From the NCBI RefSeq assembly GCF_004364315.1, contig NZ_SOBR01000003.1, positions 62,001 through 126,000 on the forward strand: a stretch of 64,000 bases of DNA, written 5' to 3'. Below are positions 27,266 to 34,817 of the stretch, one piece after another. Source of the stretch: Chromohalobacter marismortui. Lineage in GTDB: Bacteria > Pseudomonadota > Gammaproteobacteria > Pseudomonadales > Halomonadaceae. The notes beneath the pieces are model-generated. The model had not been told where the DNA came from and made no database searches. It saw only the letters and a list, made by a program, of their open reading frames with translations. The number at the start of each line of letters is the position of its first letter. Within the stretch, counting starts at the first letter, position 1. Both the position numbers and the translations under genes were made by a program.

Positions 27266-27916
27266 ATGGCTCAAATGAAATTTCTCTGCGACGCCGAACG
27301 CTGCATCGAATGCAACGGCTGCGTCACGGCCTGCAAGAACGCCAACGAAACCGACTGGGGCATTCAGCGCCGCCGAGTCGTCACTCTCGACGATGGCATG
27401 CCTTCCGAGGTATCGATTTCCGTCGCCTGCATGCACTGCGACGATGCCCCGTGCATGGCGGTGTGTCCCACCGACTGCTTCTACAAGACCGATGACGGCA
27501 TCGTCCTGCATGACAAGGACATCTGCATCGGCTGCGGTTACTGCCTCTACGCCTGCCCCTTCGGCGCGCCGCAGTTTCCCAAGCAAGAAGCCTTCGGCGA
27601 GCGCGGCAAGATGGACAAGTGCACCTTCTGCGCCGGCGGTCCCGCCGAGACCAAGGAAGAAGAATACGAAAAGTACGGCGCCAACCGTATCGCCGAAGGC
27701 AAACTGCCGCTATGTGCCGAGATGTGCTCCACCAAGGCGCTATTGGCCGGTGATGCCCAGACCATTTCCGACATTTTCCGCCAGCGTGTGGTCTATCGCG
27801 GCCATGAAGATGGCGGCTGGTCATCCGTCGAGAAGGCGCAACTGTCGGGCCCGGATGTGTCGGGCAATCTCGACGAGATGGCCTACGACGCCACTCGTGC
27901 CACACGTGAAGGGTGA
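27266..27916 (+). CDS. Formate dehydrogenase, iron-sulfur (beta) subunit
   Basis: A 216-residue ferredoxin-type subunit. Four cysteine groups are visible: CIECNGCVTACKN near the start, CMHCDDAPCMAVCP, CIGCGYCLYACPFG, and CTFCAGG with CAEMC further on. They fit four 4Fe-4S clusters, which carry electrons from the catalytic site to cytochrome b. Unlike FdnH of E. coli (about 294 residues) it lacks a C-terminal membrane helix, so membrane attachment must come from the gamma subunit. It begins 58 bases after the alpha gene with AGGAG upstream. Confidence 0.95.
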   Translation: MAQMKFLCDAERCIECNGCVTACKNANETDWGIQRRRVVTLDDGMPSEVSISVACMHCDDAPCMAVCPTDCFYKTDDGIVLHDKDICIGCGYCLYACPFGAPQFPKQEAFGERGKMDKCTFCAGGPAETKEEEYEKYGANRIAEGKLPLCAEMCSTKALLAGDAQTISDIFRQRVVYRGHEDGGWSSVEKAQLSGPDVSGNLDEMAYDATRATREG

Positions 27917-27927
27917 GGAGAGCGCTC

Positions 27928-28971
27928 ATGCACACACTCATGCAATGCTTGTGGCGGCTGCGTATGCTAGGTGCGGTGCTGTTGCTGGCGGTGTTGGCCG
28001 CTAGCCTTGCCCCGTCCACGCACGCCGCCGAACCCAACGAGGAGCTGGGTCAGGCCGTCGGCACGGTGGACGCCGACACTTGGCGAGACGTCAAAAACGG
28101 CGAAAACTTCATTGATACACGCCACGAATCCACCTATAGCCTGATCAATACCAGTGGCGAGACCTGGCGTCAGATCCGCAACGAGTGGATTTCGCCCGCC
28201 GGCCTGATCGCCATCGGCGGCATGCTGGCGATCCTGATCATCTTCTATCTTGTCGTCGGCCGCAACGATCTCGATCATGAGCGCACGGGGCGTAAGATTC
28301 TACGCTGGACCGCTATCGAGCGGGCCCTGCACTGGACCGTGGCGACGTTGTTCATCGCATTGGCGCTGACCGGTTTGAACCTGCTATACGGCAAGTTCGT
28401 GTTCCGGCACATTTTCGGCGATGTCTTCTGGGCCAACATGATCATGGGCTCCAAGCTGATCCACAACTACGCGGGCCCGGTCTTCGGCATTCTGTTGATC
28501 GTCATTCTCGCCAAGTGGCTCAAGGTCAATCTGCCCAAGAAGCACGATCTGGAGTGGTTCAAGCAAGGGGGCGGCATGGTCGGTGACAAGCATCCCGATG
28601 CCGGCTTCGCCAATGCCGGTGAAAAGGTCTGGTTCTGGCTGTTGGCCAGCGTCGGCTTGCTGGTCGTGGTCAGTGGCTTGGTGCTCGACTTCCCGATCTT
28701 CGGGCAGACGCGTGACGACATGCAGTGGGCCAACATGTTCCACGGCGTGACCTCGTTGATACTCATGACCGTGGCGCTGGGCCACATCTACATCGGGACC
28801 CTGGGGACCGAGGGCGCGTTTGAAGGCATGGCGACCGGCTATGTCGATGAAACCTGGGCCAAGCAACACCACAATCTGTGGTACGAAGAGGTCAAGGAAA
28901 GCGCCGGACAGCCCCACCAGAGCGACCCTCCCATTGACGACGACACGGCGACGGCACAACGGCCCAACTGA
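27928..28971 (+). CDS. Formate dehydrogenase, cytochrome b556 (gamma) subunit
   Basis: A 347-residue membrane protein. An N-terminal signal peptide (about residues 1-34) is followed by a periplasmic stretch and five membrane segments, starting LIAIGGMLAILIIFYLVVG. Likely heme-ligand histidines occur in ALHWTVATLF, LIHNYAGPVF, MFHGVTSL and GHIYIG. It anchors the dehydrogenase and reduces quinone. The extra N-terminal periplasmic part and helix distinguish it from the ~217-residue FdnI. The ATG at 27928 has GAGGAG eight bases upstream; the GTG at 27913 overlapping the beta stop is possible but less likely. A terminator follows. Confidence 0.92.
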   Translation: MHTLMQCLWRLRMLGAVLLLAVLAASLAPSTHAAEPNEELGQAVGTVDADTWRDVKNGENFIDTRHESTYSLINTSGETWRQIRNEWISPAGLIAIGGMLAILIIFYLVVGRNDLDHERTGRKILRWTAIERALHWTVATLFIALALTGLNLLYGKFVFRHIFGDVFWANMIMGSKLIHNYAGPVFGILLIVILAKWLKVNLPKKHDLEWFKQGGGMVGDKHPDAGFANAGEKVWFWLLASVGLLVVVSGLVLDFPIFGQTRDDMQWANMFHGVTSLILMTVALGHIYIGTLGTEGAFEGMATGYVDETWAKQHHNLWYEEVKESAGQPHQSDPPIDDDTATAQRPN

Positions 28972-29006
28972 ACACCAAAGCGTATCTCGACACGCCGCGA
29001 GCAAGA

Positions 29007-29036
29007 CGACACCGCCACCTGGCGGTGTCGCTCTTT
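29007..29036 (+). terminator. Rho-independent terminator after the formate dehydrogenase operon
   Basis: CGACACCGCC (29007-29016) pairs perfectly with GGCGGTGTCG (29021-29030) around a 4-base loop, followed by CTCTTT. It lies 36 bases after the gamma subunit stop. Confidence 0.85.
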
Positions 29037-29091
29037 GTTATGATGCAGGCAGATGTCCTACCACTCAAAGATCCCGCGAGGAGGCTTTCCC

Positions 29092-29412
29092 ATGCAACAC
29101 ATCGACGCTGATACGCGCACCGAGCTCGAGGCGGCCGCCTTCCGCCACCTGCTCGATCATCTCGACGCCAACAAGGACGTACAGAACATCGACCTGATGA
29201 TCCTGGCCGACTTCTGCCGCAACTGTCTCTCCAAATGGCTGATGGCCGCCGCCAGCGAGCGCGGTATCGAGCTCGACTACGAGACGGCCCGTGAATACGT
29301 CTACGGCATGCCCTACAGCGAATGGAAAGCGCTCTACCAGGCCCCCGCCACGCCCGAGCAGCTCGCAGCATTGGATGCCCGCCAGCAACGCAAGAAGGAC
29401 ACCCAGGCATGA
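29092..29412 (+). CDS. DUF1244 family protein
   Basis: A 106-residue soluble protein of the DUF1244 family. The conserved block is NIDLMILADFCRNCLSKWLM (about residues 33-52), followed by YGMPYSEWKALYQ. The paired cysteines CRNC may bind metal or act as a redox pair, but nothing is established. GAGGAGG lies seven bases before the ATG at 29092. Its stop overlaps the moaB start (ATGA), so it is translated with the molybdenum cofactor genes. Confidence 0.85.
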   Translation: MQHIDADTRTELEAAAFRHLLDHLDANKDVQNIDLMILADFCRNCLSKWLMAAASERGIELDYETAREYVYGMPYSEWKALYQAPATPEQLAALDARQQRKKDTQA

Positions 29413-29933
29413 GCGAGGCCACTTTCGTCCCCCTCGAGATCGCCGTGCTGACCGTCTCCGATACCCGCACGGAAGAAACCGACCGCTCCGGCGACGCCCT
29501 GGTCGATCGCCTCGAGCGCGACGGCCACACGCTGGTCGAAAAGCGCATCGTCGCGGATGACGTCTATCGTATCCGAGCGGTCGTCGCCCAATGGATTGCC
29601 GATGAGGGTGTGCAAGTCATCATCACCACCGGTGGCACGGGCTTCACCGGGCGCGACTCCACCCCCGAAGCGATCGAGGTCTTGCTCGACAAGCACATCG
29701 AAGGCTTCGGCGAACTGTTTCGCCATCTCTCGTGGCAGGAAATCGGCAGTTCCACGGTGCAAAGCCGGTGCCTGGGTGGCCTGGCCAACGCCACCGTGGT
29801 GTTCTGCTTGCCGGGGTCCACGGGGGCATGCCGTACCGCCTGGGACGGCATCCTTCACGAACAGCTCGACAGCCGTCACAAGCCCTGCAACTTCGCCAAT
29901 CTCGTGATCCCCGGGAGCGGTCAGCATGGCTGA
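29409..29933 (+). CDS. moaB: Molybdenum cofactor biosynthesis protein MoaB
   Basis: A 174-residue member of the MoaB/MogA family, which adenylates molybdopterin before metal insertion or acts in tungsten-type cofactor synthesis. Motifs are VLTVSDTRTEETDRSGDAL (about residues 15-33), IITTGGTGFTGRDSTPEAI (about 71-89, the pterin-binding loop), and LPGSTGACRTAWDGIL near the end. The start overlaps the DUF1244 stop and the stop overlaps moeA by eight bases, so the three form one operon. This supports cofactor supply to the nearby formate dehydrogenase. Confidence 0.93.
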   Translation: MSEATFVPLEIAVLTVSDTRTEETDRSGDALVDRLERDGHTLVEKRIVADDVYRIRAVVAQWIADEGVQVIITTGGTGFTGRDSTPEAIEVLLDKHIEGFGELFRHLSWQEIGSSTVQSRCLGGLANATVVFCLPGSTGACRTAWDGILHEQLDSRHKPCNFANLVIPGSGQHG

Positions 29934-31116
29934 GCTGCAAAGCGTCGAACGTGCGCTGTCGGCACTGCTGGACGACGTGACACCGAGCGAAATCGAGCGA
30001 ATCGACTGCACGCAAGCCGCCGGCCGCGTCCTGGCGGAAACCGTCACCGCGCGCCTCGACGTGCCGCCGGCCGACAACAGCGCCATGGATGGCTATGCAC
30101 TGCGCCATGCCGATGCCGGTCAGTGGCTCCCCATCAGCCAGCGCATCGCGGCCGGCTACGCGCCGGCGCCACTGGCGCCAGGCACCTGCGCGCGCATCTT
30201 TACCGGTGGCGAGATCCCCCCGGGGGCCGACACCGTCGTGATGCAGGAGCGCGTGGACGCGCCAGACGCCCAGGCCCATATGCCGAGTGACATCGCGCAG
30301 GGCGACAACGTGCGTCGTCGGGGACGCGACGTGGCGGCCGGCACGCCCTTGCTGGACGCCGGCATGCGTCTGGAGGCCGCGGCCCTGGGGCACCTGGCCG
30401 GTCAGGGCATCACCCAGGTCGGCGTATACCGTCGCCCGCGCGTGGCATTGCTTTCCACCGGCGATGAAATCGTCGAGCCAAGTCAATCACTCGCGCCGGG
30501 GCAGATTCATAACTCGAACCGCCCCATGCTGTCGCGCCTGCTCGAGCGCTTCGGCGCCGACCTGGTCATGCGCGAGCACGTCCCCGACGACTTCGCGACG
30601 ACCCAGCGTCTTATGCGCCGGGCCGCCGAATGCGCCGATGTCATCGTCACCACGGGGGGCGTCAGCGTCGGCGAAGAAGACCATGTCAAGCATGCGCTGG
30701 AATCACTGGGCCAGCTAGACCTGTGGCAATTGGCCATGCGCCCCGGCAAACCATTGGCACTGGGACGCATCGGGCAAGCGCGGCTAGTCGGCCTGCCCGG
30801 CAACCCCGTGTCCTGCTTCGTCGGCGCCTGGGTCTATCTGCGTCCGCTCATGGGCACACTGCAAGGATGCCCTCGCATGACCACGCTACCGCGCCTGTGG
30901 GCGCGTGCCGAGTTCGAGACCCGCACCCAGGCACGTCGTCACTACATGCGCGTGGGGCTCGAGTTCACGCCCGCGGGCGTCGTCGCCCATGCCTTCGCCG
31001 ATCAGAACTCCGCCGTGCTGTCTTCCTGCCTCGCGGCCGATGCCTTGGCCGTCATCCCCGAGTACACGACCGTGCAAGCGGGCGAGCAGGTGGAATGCCT
31101 GTGGCTGACGGATTGA
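29926..31116 (+). CDS. moeA: Molybdopterin molybdenumtransferase MoeA
   Basis: A 396-residue enzyme that inserts molybdate into adenylated molybdopterin. Key segments are PPADNSAMDGYALR (about residues 47-60), FTGGEIPPGADTVVMQE near 92, VALLSTGDEIVEPSQSLAPG near 174, VTTGGVSVGEEDHVK near 244 and LPGNPVSCFVGAW near 290. The family usually has 390-410 residues, so it is complete. It overlaps moaB. Together with FdhD and the formate dehydrogenase genes this makes a continuous block of molybdoenzyme functions. Confidence 0.95.
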   Translation: MAELQSVERALSALLDDVTPSEIERIDCTQAAGRVLAETVTARLDVPPADNSAMDGYALRHADAGQWLPISQRIAAGYAPAPLAPGTCARIFTGGEIPPGADTVVMQERVDAPDAQAHMPSDIAQGDNVRRRGRDVAAGTPLLDAGMRLEAAALGHLAGQGITQVGVYRRPRVALLSTGDEIVEPSQSLAPGQIHNSNRPMLSRLLERFGADLVMREHVPDDFATTQRLMRRAAECADVIVTTGGVSVGEEDHVKHALESLGQLDLWQLAMRPGKPLALGRIGQARLVGLPGNPVSCFVGAWVYLRPLMGTLQGCPRMTTLPRLWARAEFETRTQARRHYMRVGLEFTPAGVVAHAFADQNSAVLSSCLAADALAVIPEYTTVQAGEQVECLWLTD

Positions 31117-31134
31117 GACGACGGACGATGACAT

Positions 31135-31689
31135 CTAATCGGCGCACAATGCCTGGTTGAGCGCCGGCCAGAGTCGCTGGAAGTCTCGCTCCAGCGCGGG
31201 ATAATCGGCGTGCAACCAGGGCACTAACTCCGCCAGGCGATTGGGACCACTCAAACGGCGCCCCAGGCCCGCGATCGCCTGGCAGGTAAAGCCGAAATCG
31301 GCGTAACGACTCAGCCAATCATCCTCGATCAGGACCGGGATCATCGGCGCCAAACGATTCGGGGCCACACCTTGGCTCTCCAGGACCCGGTAACAGCGTG
31401 CAATCAAGGCAACATCGGCATGATCGCGTGCCACGAAATGATCCCACACCAGATCCAGAGCGATACCCACCACACGCCGCTGGGGACGCGGTGCGCGCGC
31501 TCGCACGCCGCGAATCACGGCATGATCGTCGACCCAGGCATCCACGCGGCGATGATGGCGGATACCGCGCGCGACCTCCGCCGCCCAATCGTCGCCGGGA
31601 TCGCCCTTGACGCCATCGGCGATCAAGTTGCCATACAGGAAGGCGTCGTTGCCGCCACGGGCCAGCCAGGCGTGTGCAAGAAAGTTCAT
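31135..31689 (-). CDS. acpH: ACP phosphodiesterase family protein (AcpH-like)
   Basis: A 184-residue protein of the AcpH family, which removes 4'-phosphopantetheine from acyl carrier protein. The N-terminus MNFLAHAWLA and the segment GIRHHRRVDAWVDDHAVIRG with DLVWDHFVARD (histidines and aspartates of an HD-like metal site) are typical. It follows the tus genes on the same strand, 44 bases after tusE, and converges on moeA. Functional activity on ACP is inferred from family membership. Confidence 0.8.
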   Translation of the reverse strand: MNFLAHAWLARGGNDAFLYGNLIADGVKGDPGDDWAAEVARGIRHHRRVDAWVDDHAVIRGVRARAPRPQRRVVGIALDLVWDHFVARDHADVALIARCYRVLESQGVAPNRLAPMIPVLIEDDWLSRYADFGFTCQAIAGLGRRLSGPNRLAELVPWLHADYPALERDFQRLWPALNQALCAD

Positions 31690-31733
31690 CGAAGGCCTAG
31701 ACAGTTCTCAAAGACAGCTTTTAAAGCCAGTCC

Positions 31734-32087
31734 TTAAAGACAGTGGGTTGGTTTGGGCAAGCCCGCCAGACGCGCGCCCACCTTTGCAGGGCTATCGGGA
31801 AACAAGCGCATCAAATGCAGGGAGCGACCTTTATCGGGCCCCAGCGCCTGGCTGACGGCCTTGACCAGGGGGCGCATGGCCGGCGCATTTTCGTAACGCG
31901 CATAGAAGGCGCGCAGTACCTCGAGCACTTCCCAGTGTTCGGGCGTCAATTCCCTGCCTTCCTCGGCAGCTAGCGCCTCGGCCACCGCAGGCGTCCAGGC
32001 CGCCAGATCGACGACGAATCCTTCGGGATCGAGCCCGATGTCACGGCCTTCTACCGTGATATAGCGTGTCGCTTGCGTGGTCGCCAT
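31734..32087 (-). CDS. tusE: Sulfur relay protein TusE/DsrC family
   Basis: A 117-residue protein ending KPTHCL, with the essential penultimate cysteine of TusE/DsrC. It contains EGFVVDLAAWTPAVAEALA and ENAPAMRPLVKAVSQALG, typical for the family. TusE takes sulfur from TusBCD and delivers it to MnmA for 2-thiouridine in tRNA. A single C-terminal Cys fits TusE rather than the two-cysteine DsrC of sulfur oxidisers. Its start overlaps the tusB stop (TAATG). Confidence 0.92.
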   Translation of the reverse strand: MATTQATRYITVEGRDIGLDPEGFVVDLAAWTPAVAEALAAEEGRELTPEHWEVLEVLRAFYARYENAPAMRPLVKAVSQALGPDKGRSLHLMRLFPDSPAKVGARLAGLPKPTHCL

Positions 32088-32377
32088 TAGAACCAGCTCA
32101 CCGTGCGTTGTGCGTCCTCGGTCAAGGCCACGAAACCATCCATGTCGACGATGATCACACGCGCATCGCAGCGCCCCGCCAAGCCACGCGCTTCCAGATC
32201 CTCGCGCAGGGCAAACAAACGGCCTTCCAGGCCGGGAAAATGTTTCACCTGTGCACTCACTGCGCCAAACACGCCATCTTCGATCAGCATCAGCCCATCT
32301 TCCTCCCCCATCGCGCGCAATACGTCCTGATGAACGGGGCTCGAACTCGGGGCACGATTGAGCAAGTGCAACAACAT
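32087..32377 (-). CDS. tusB: Sulfur relay protein TusB/DsrH
   Basis: A 96-residue DsrH-like protein starting MLLHLLNRAPSSSPVHQDVL and ending in the typical FVALTEDAQRTVSWF. It is one of three subunits of the TusBCD heterohexamer that passes sulfur from TusA to TusE for tRNA thiolation. It lies between tusC and tusE in the usual order. Confidence 0.88.
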   Translation of the reverse strand: MLLHLLNRAPSSSPVHQDVLRAMGEEDGLMLIEDGVFGAVSAQVKHFPGLEGRLFALREDLEARGLAGRCDARVIIVDMDGFVALTEDAQRTVSWF

Positions 32378-32430
32378 TCGCAGGTGTCTCCTAACAGCGC
32401 TTCCCCGCTAGCATGCAGTACGGGCAGCAT

Positions 32431-32811
32431 TCAGAAATTGACGATTTGACGATGGCCGGCAAGCACCGCCGACAATGCCGGTGCCGGGACTTCAATCACC
32501 GGCAAGAGCAGATCATCGCGGGTTAATCCACGCGCTTCGAGCGCGTCGATATCGATATACAAACGCTCGATATCGTACATTTCCAGCATCTCGAAGGTGC
32601 TTTGGGTGCCCTTTTGACCCAACGGCCCCGAGCCTTGCCCCTGAAGCAATGCCCAGACGCCGTCTCCCATCAGCAAAAGCGAGACGGACTGCCCGAAGGC
32701 CGCGCCCACCAAGGCCAGATCGAGAGCCTCGCGTAGCCATAGACTGCCATGTGGCGCATGGCGCAATATCACCAGCAGATCGCCGTGCGGTGTCTCGGAT
32801 ACCTCGGACAT
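32431..32811 (-). CDS. tusC: Sulfur relay protein TusC/DsrF
   Basis: A 126-residue DsrF-like protein. It shows HAPHGSLWLREALDLALVGA near the start and SVSLLLMGDGVWALLQGQ, characteristic of the DsrE/F fold, and ends near AGHRQIVNF. TusC lacks the catalytic cysteine of TusD and forms part of TusBCD. The gene follows tusD by 37 bases and precedes tusB by 53. Confidence 0.88.
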   Translation of the reverse strand: MSEVSETPHGDLLVILRHAPHGSLWLREALDLALVGAAFGQSVSLLLMGDGVWALLQGQGSGPLGQKGTQSTFEMLEMYDIERLYIDIDALEARGLTRDDLLLPVIEVPAPALSAVLAGHRQIVNF

Positions 32812-32848
32812 GACGGTTTCCCAGTTACATGAATGAGCGACGCTATAT

Positions 32849-33241
32849 TCAGGGCGCGAAGGTAATCAACCGCTCGTGCGTCTGGCTGATATCAAGCAGC
32901 TGCCCCAACCCCGTCAACTCGAAGGGAGGTTCGAGACTCGCCCCGCTCTTGCCGTGACGCTCGGCCTCCCGGGCATCGAGCAAGCCACGACGCAACGCCG
33001 CCGCCACGCAGACCTGCAAGGCGGTTCCATGGGTGCGCCGCAACTCACTCCAGGCATCGACGAGGTGCGGCTCATCCTGTGGCGGCGCCGAGAGGTGTGA
33101 GGCGTTATATACCCCATCGTGATAGAAGAACACCGTCTCGACACGATGCCCCCGGGCGATGGCGGCATGCGCGAAACGCAACGCGGAATGCGCTGCCTGA
33201 TGGCTATACGGGCCCCCCAGCACGAGCAAGGCGTAACGCAT
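32849..33241 (-). CDS. tusD: Sulfur relay protein TusD/DsrE
   Basis: A 130-residue DsrE-like protein, with MRYALLVLGGPYSHQAAHSA at the N-terminus and the catalytic cysteine in LQVCVAAALRRGLL (about residue 77). TusD accepts persulfide sulfur from TusA. It is the first gene of the tusDCBE-acpH run on the minus strand. Upstream is a 376-base stretch without a recognised protein gene until 33618. Confidence 0.9.
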   Translation of the reverse strand: MRYALLVLGGPYSHQAAHSALRFAHAAIARGHRVETVFFYHDGVYNASHLSAPPQDEPHLVDAWSELRRTHGTALQVCVAAALRRGLLDAREAERHGKSGASLEPPFELTGLGQLLDISQTHERLITFAP

Positions 33242-33343
33242 CGAGAGTCTCCATCACTGACGCGGTGAATACTGCTATTGTCCTCGACGAAGCGAGGTCA
33301 TGGCAAATCATGGGCCGCCGTGCGGCATGTCACTCAGTGGACA

Positions 33344-33372
33344 TTGACGCCGACCATGTTAGCGAGTATATT
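33344..33372 (+). promoter_or_regulatory. Near-consensus sigma-70 promoter with flanking inverted repeat
   Basis: TTGACG (33344-33349), a 17-base spacer and TATATT (33367-33372) make a strong promoter, with predicted start near 33380. ATGTTAGC (33356-33363) and GCTAACAT (33381-33388) are exact reverse complements on either side of the -10 element, an arrangement expected of a repressor operator. It is not upstream of any recognised coding start within 200 bases. Confidence 0.65.
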
Positions 33373-33379
33373 TTTAACA

Positions 33380-33461
33380 AGCTAACATATAGCATGTCTT
33401 TAGCTAGCGATACCGATCTGTTGATATCCCAACCTTGGCCGCCTTCCAGGCGGCTTTTTTT
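33380..33461 (+). ncRNA. Candidate small RNA or terminated leader, about 82 nt
   Basis: A predicted transcript runs from the promoter at 33344-33372 to a rho-independent terminator (GCCGCC 33438-33443, GGCGGC 33449-33454, then seven T to 33461). The body is AT-rich for this genome and contains short self-complementary stretches (GCTA...TAGC, AGCTAGC). The one internal reading frame (ATG at 33393) lacks a ribosome site and runs through the terminator. It is either an independent small RNA or a terminated leader of the gene at 33618. I recognise no known RNA family. Confidence 0.45.
33438..33461 (+). terminator. Rho-independent terminator without an upstream protein gene
   Basis: A 6-base GC stem (GCCGCC/GGCGGC) with loop TTCCA is followed by TTTTTTT. 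It lies on the plus strand, while the nearest genes to the left are on the minus strand, so it must end a separate transcript. Confidence 0.8.
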
Positions 33462-33533
33462 ATCGCGCGCGCCTCTCCGCCCTGCAACAACAGCGACTCA
33501 TATGAGCGCCGTCACGATTTACGCAAATCCTGC

Positions 33534-33557
33534 TTAGCCGTTACTCAATCCGGCTAA
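33534..33557. repeat. Hairpin upstream of the small gene at 33618
   Basis: TTAGCCG (33534-33540) and CGGCTAA (33551-33557) form a 7-base stem with a 10-base loop. It lies between the terminator at 33461 and the small gene start, and could be part of that gene's regulatory region. Nothing else is recognisable in 33462-33617. Confidence 0.35.
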
Positions 33558-33617
33558 ATTGAAAGCGTCTGTGTCGTAATGTATCGACACTACCGCTGAT
33601 TCGTGGAGGTTACGCTC

Positions 33618-33902
33618 ATGACCGTTGCCCTGCTTTCCCCGACCAAACGCCCGCCAGCGACGCTGACACCGGCCAATACGGCCGTCTCAACCACGCTATC
33701 GCCCGCTCCTTGCGATCGTACGGCAGCATCGCGCCCGGCGCCCAAGTGCGTGATCGGAGGCCTGACATATCTTCGCCACGACCCTCATCTTCGGCATGAT
33801 CTCTGCAGCACCGAGGATATCGCCAATGCCCATCGCCGCGCGATTTTCTACACTCGCTGGTTTGGCCTCGCCGAGCCCTTGCTGCAACTCTGGCGCGGAT
33901 AG
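33618..33902 (+). CDS. Small hypothetical protein
   Basis: A 94-residue protein that I do not recognise. It begins MTVALLSPTKRPPATLTP, with a Thr/Pro/Ala-rich N-terminal third, and ends in a denser segment, STEDIANAHRRAIFYTRWFG then LAEPLLQLWRG. It has no signal peptide or membrane segment. The support for coding is a good ribosome site (GGAGG, eight bases before ATG) and a following terminator. It stands alone between the candidate small RNA and the convergent BI-1 gene. It could be a lineage-specific gene. Confidence 0.5.
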   Translation: MTVALLSPTKRPPATLTPANTAVSTTLSPAPCDRTAASRPAPKCVIGGLTYLRHDPHLRHDLCSTEDIANAHRRAIFYTRWFGLAEPLLQLWRG

Positions 33903-33915
33903 ACGCCCCCAACGC

Positions 33916-33948
33916 AAAAGGCCCACACCTTTCGAGACGTGGGCCTTC
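33916..33948. terminator. Terminator between convergent genes
   Basis: AAGGCCCAC (33919-33927) and GTGGGCCTT (33940-33948) form a perfect 9-base stem with a 12-base loop. The minus-strand reading gives a TTTT tail and ends the BI-1 gene; it may also end the small plus-strand gene. Confidence 0.8.
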
Positions 33949-33979
33949 GCCAAACGGGCAGTACAACATCGATGCCGAA

Positions 33980-34648
33980 TCAATCGTCGGACATAAAACC
34001 GAGGATAGACAAAAGGCTCACGAAAATGTTGTAGATCGACACGAACAGGGTAATGGTCGCCAGGATGTAGTTGGTTTCGCCCGCGCGATGGATGATTTCA
34101 CTGGTTTGATACAGGATCGCGGCCGAGGAAAACAACACGAAACCGGCTGAGACGGCCAGCGCCAGCGCGGTGATGTTGAAGATCATCGCCGCGACCATGG
34201 CCAGCACCAGCACGATCGCCCCGGCGATCATGAAGTTACCCAGGAAACTGAAGTCTTTGCGCGTCACCAGCGCCACGGCGGACAAGCCGATGAACGTTGC
34301 CCCCGTCATCCCCAGCGCCGTCATCACCAATTGCGCCCCATTGGGCAGTGACAAGTAGAGATTCAGCATCGGTCCCAGGGTGAAGCCCATGAAACCGGTA
34401 AAGGCAAAGATCGACAGGATGCCCGCCGCCGAATTCGCTGTCTTGTGGACCAGAAACATCAAGCCATACGCGCCGATCAGGAAGATGAAGATGTTCATCT
34501 GCCCGATGCCCATCGCCATTGATGTACCCGCTGTCACGGCGGAGAACAGCAATGTCATGGCCAGGAGCATGTATGTGTTACGCAGCACCTTGTTGGTACT
34601 GACCGATCGCGTCTGCTGACCGGCAATCTGAGACGTGCGGTATGCCAT
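33980..34648 (-). CDS. Bax inhibitor-1/YccA family membrane protein
   Basis: A 222-residue inner membrane protein with seven hydrophobic segments. It belongs to the BI-1/YbhL/YccA family (FTGFMGFTLGPMLNLYL near residue 92 and a C-terminal pair of aspartates after FVSLLSILGF). YccA modulates the FtsH protease, and other members are calcium leak channels; the role here is not decided by sequence. The ATG at 34648 has GAGGAGA upstream and gives the normal family length; a longer frame exists but starts in unconserved sequence. Confidence 0.9.
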   Translation of the reverse strand: MAYRTSQIAGQQTRSVSTNKVLRNTYMLLAMTLLFSAVTAGTSMAMGIGQMNIFIFLIGAYGLMFLVHKTANSAAGILSIFAFTGFMGFTLGPMLNLYLSLPNGAQLVMTALGMTGATFIGLSAVALVTRKDFSFLGNFMIAGAIVLVLAMVAAMIFNITALALAVSAGFVLFSSAAILYQTSEIIHRAGETNYILATITLFVSIYNIFVSLLSILGFMSDD

Positions 34649-34774
34649 GGGATATCTCCTCGGTGGCGCTGAAAACATAAGGTAAGACCTAGGATGCCCC
34701 GCTTGAGTTCCCACTGCAAGATGGATATTCAACGCCCATGGCATTGTTTTAACTCATTGAAAGCACATAAAGTC

Positions 34775-34802
34775 TTGACGAATCACAGAACGCTGGTAAT
34801 AT
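34775..34802 (+). promoter_or_regulatory. Promoter of tRNA-Ser
   Basis: TTGACG (34775-34780), a 16-base spacer and TAATAT (34797-34802) precede the tRNA by 15 bases, the normal arrangement for a stable RNA promoter. Confidence 0.7.
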
Positions 34803-34817
34803 ACACCGCCGTAAGCC

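Noticed and set aside
33393-33536. Small protein within the candidate small RNA
   Set aside because: The ATG at 33393 has no ribosome site and its frame reads straight through the terminator hairpin.
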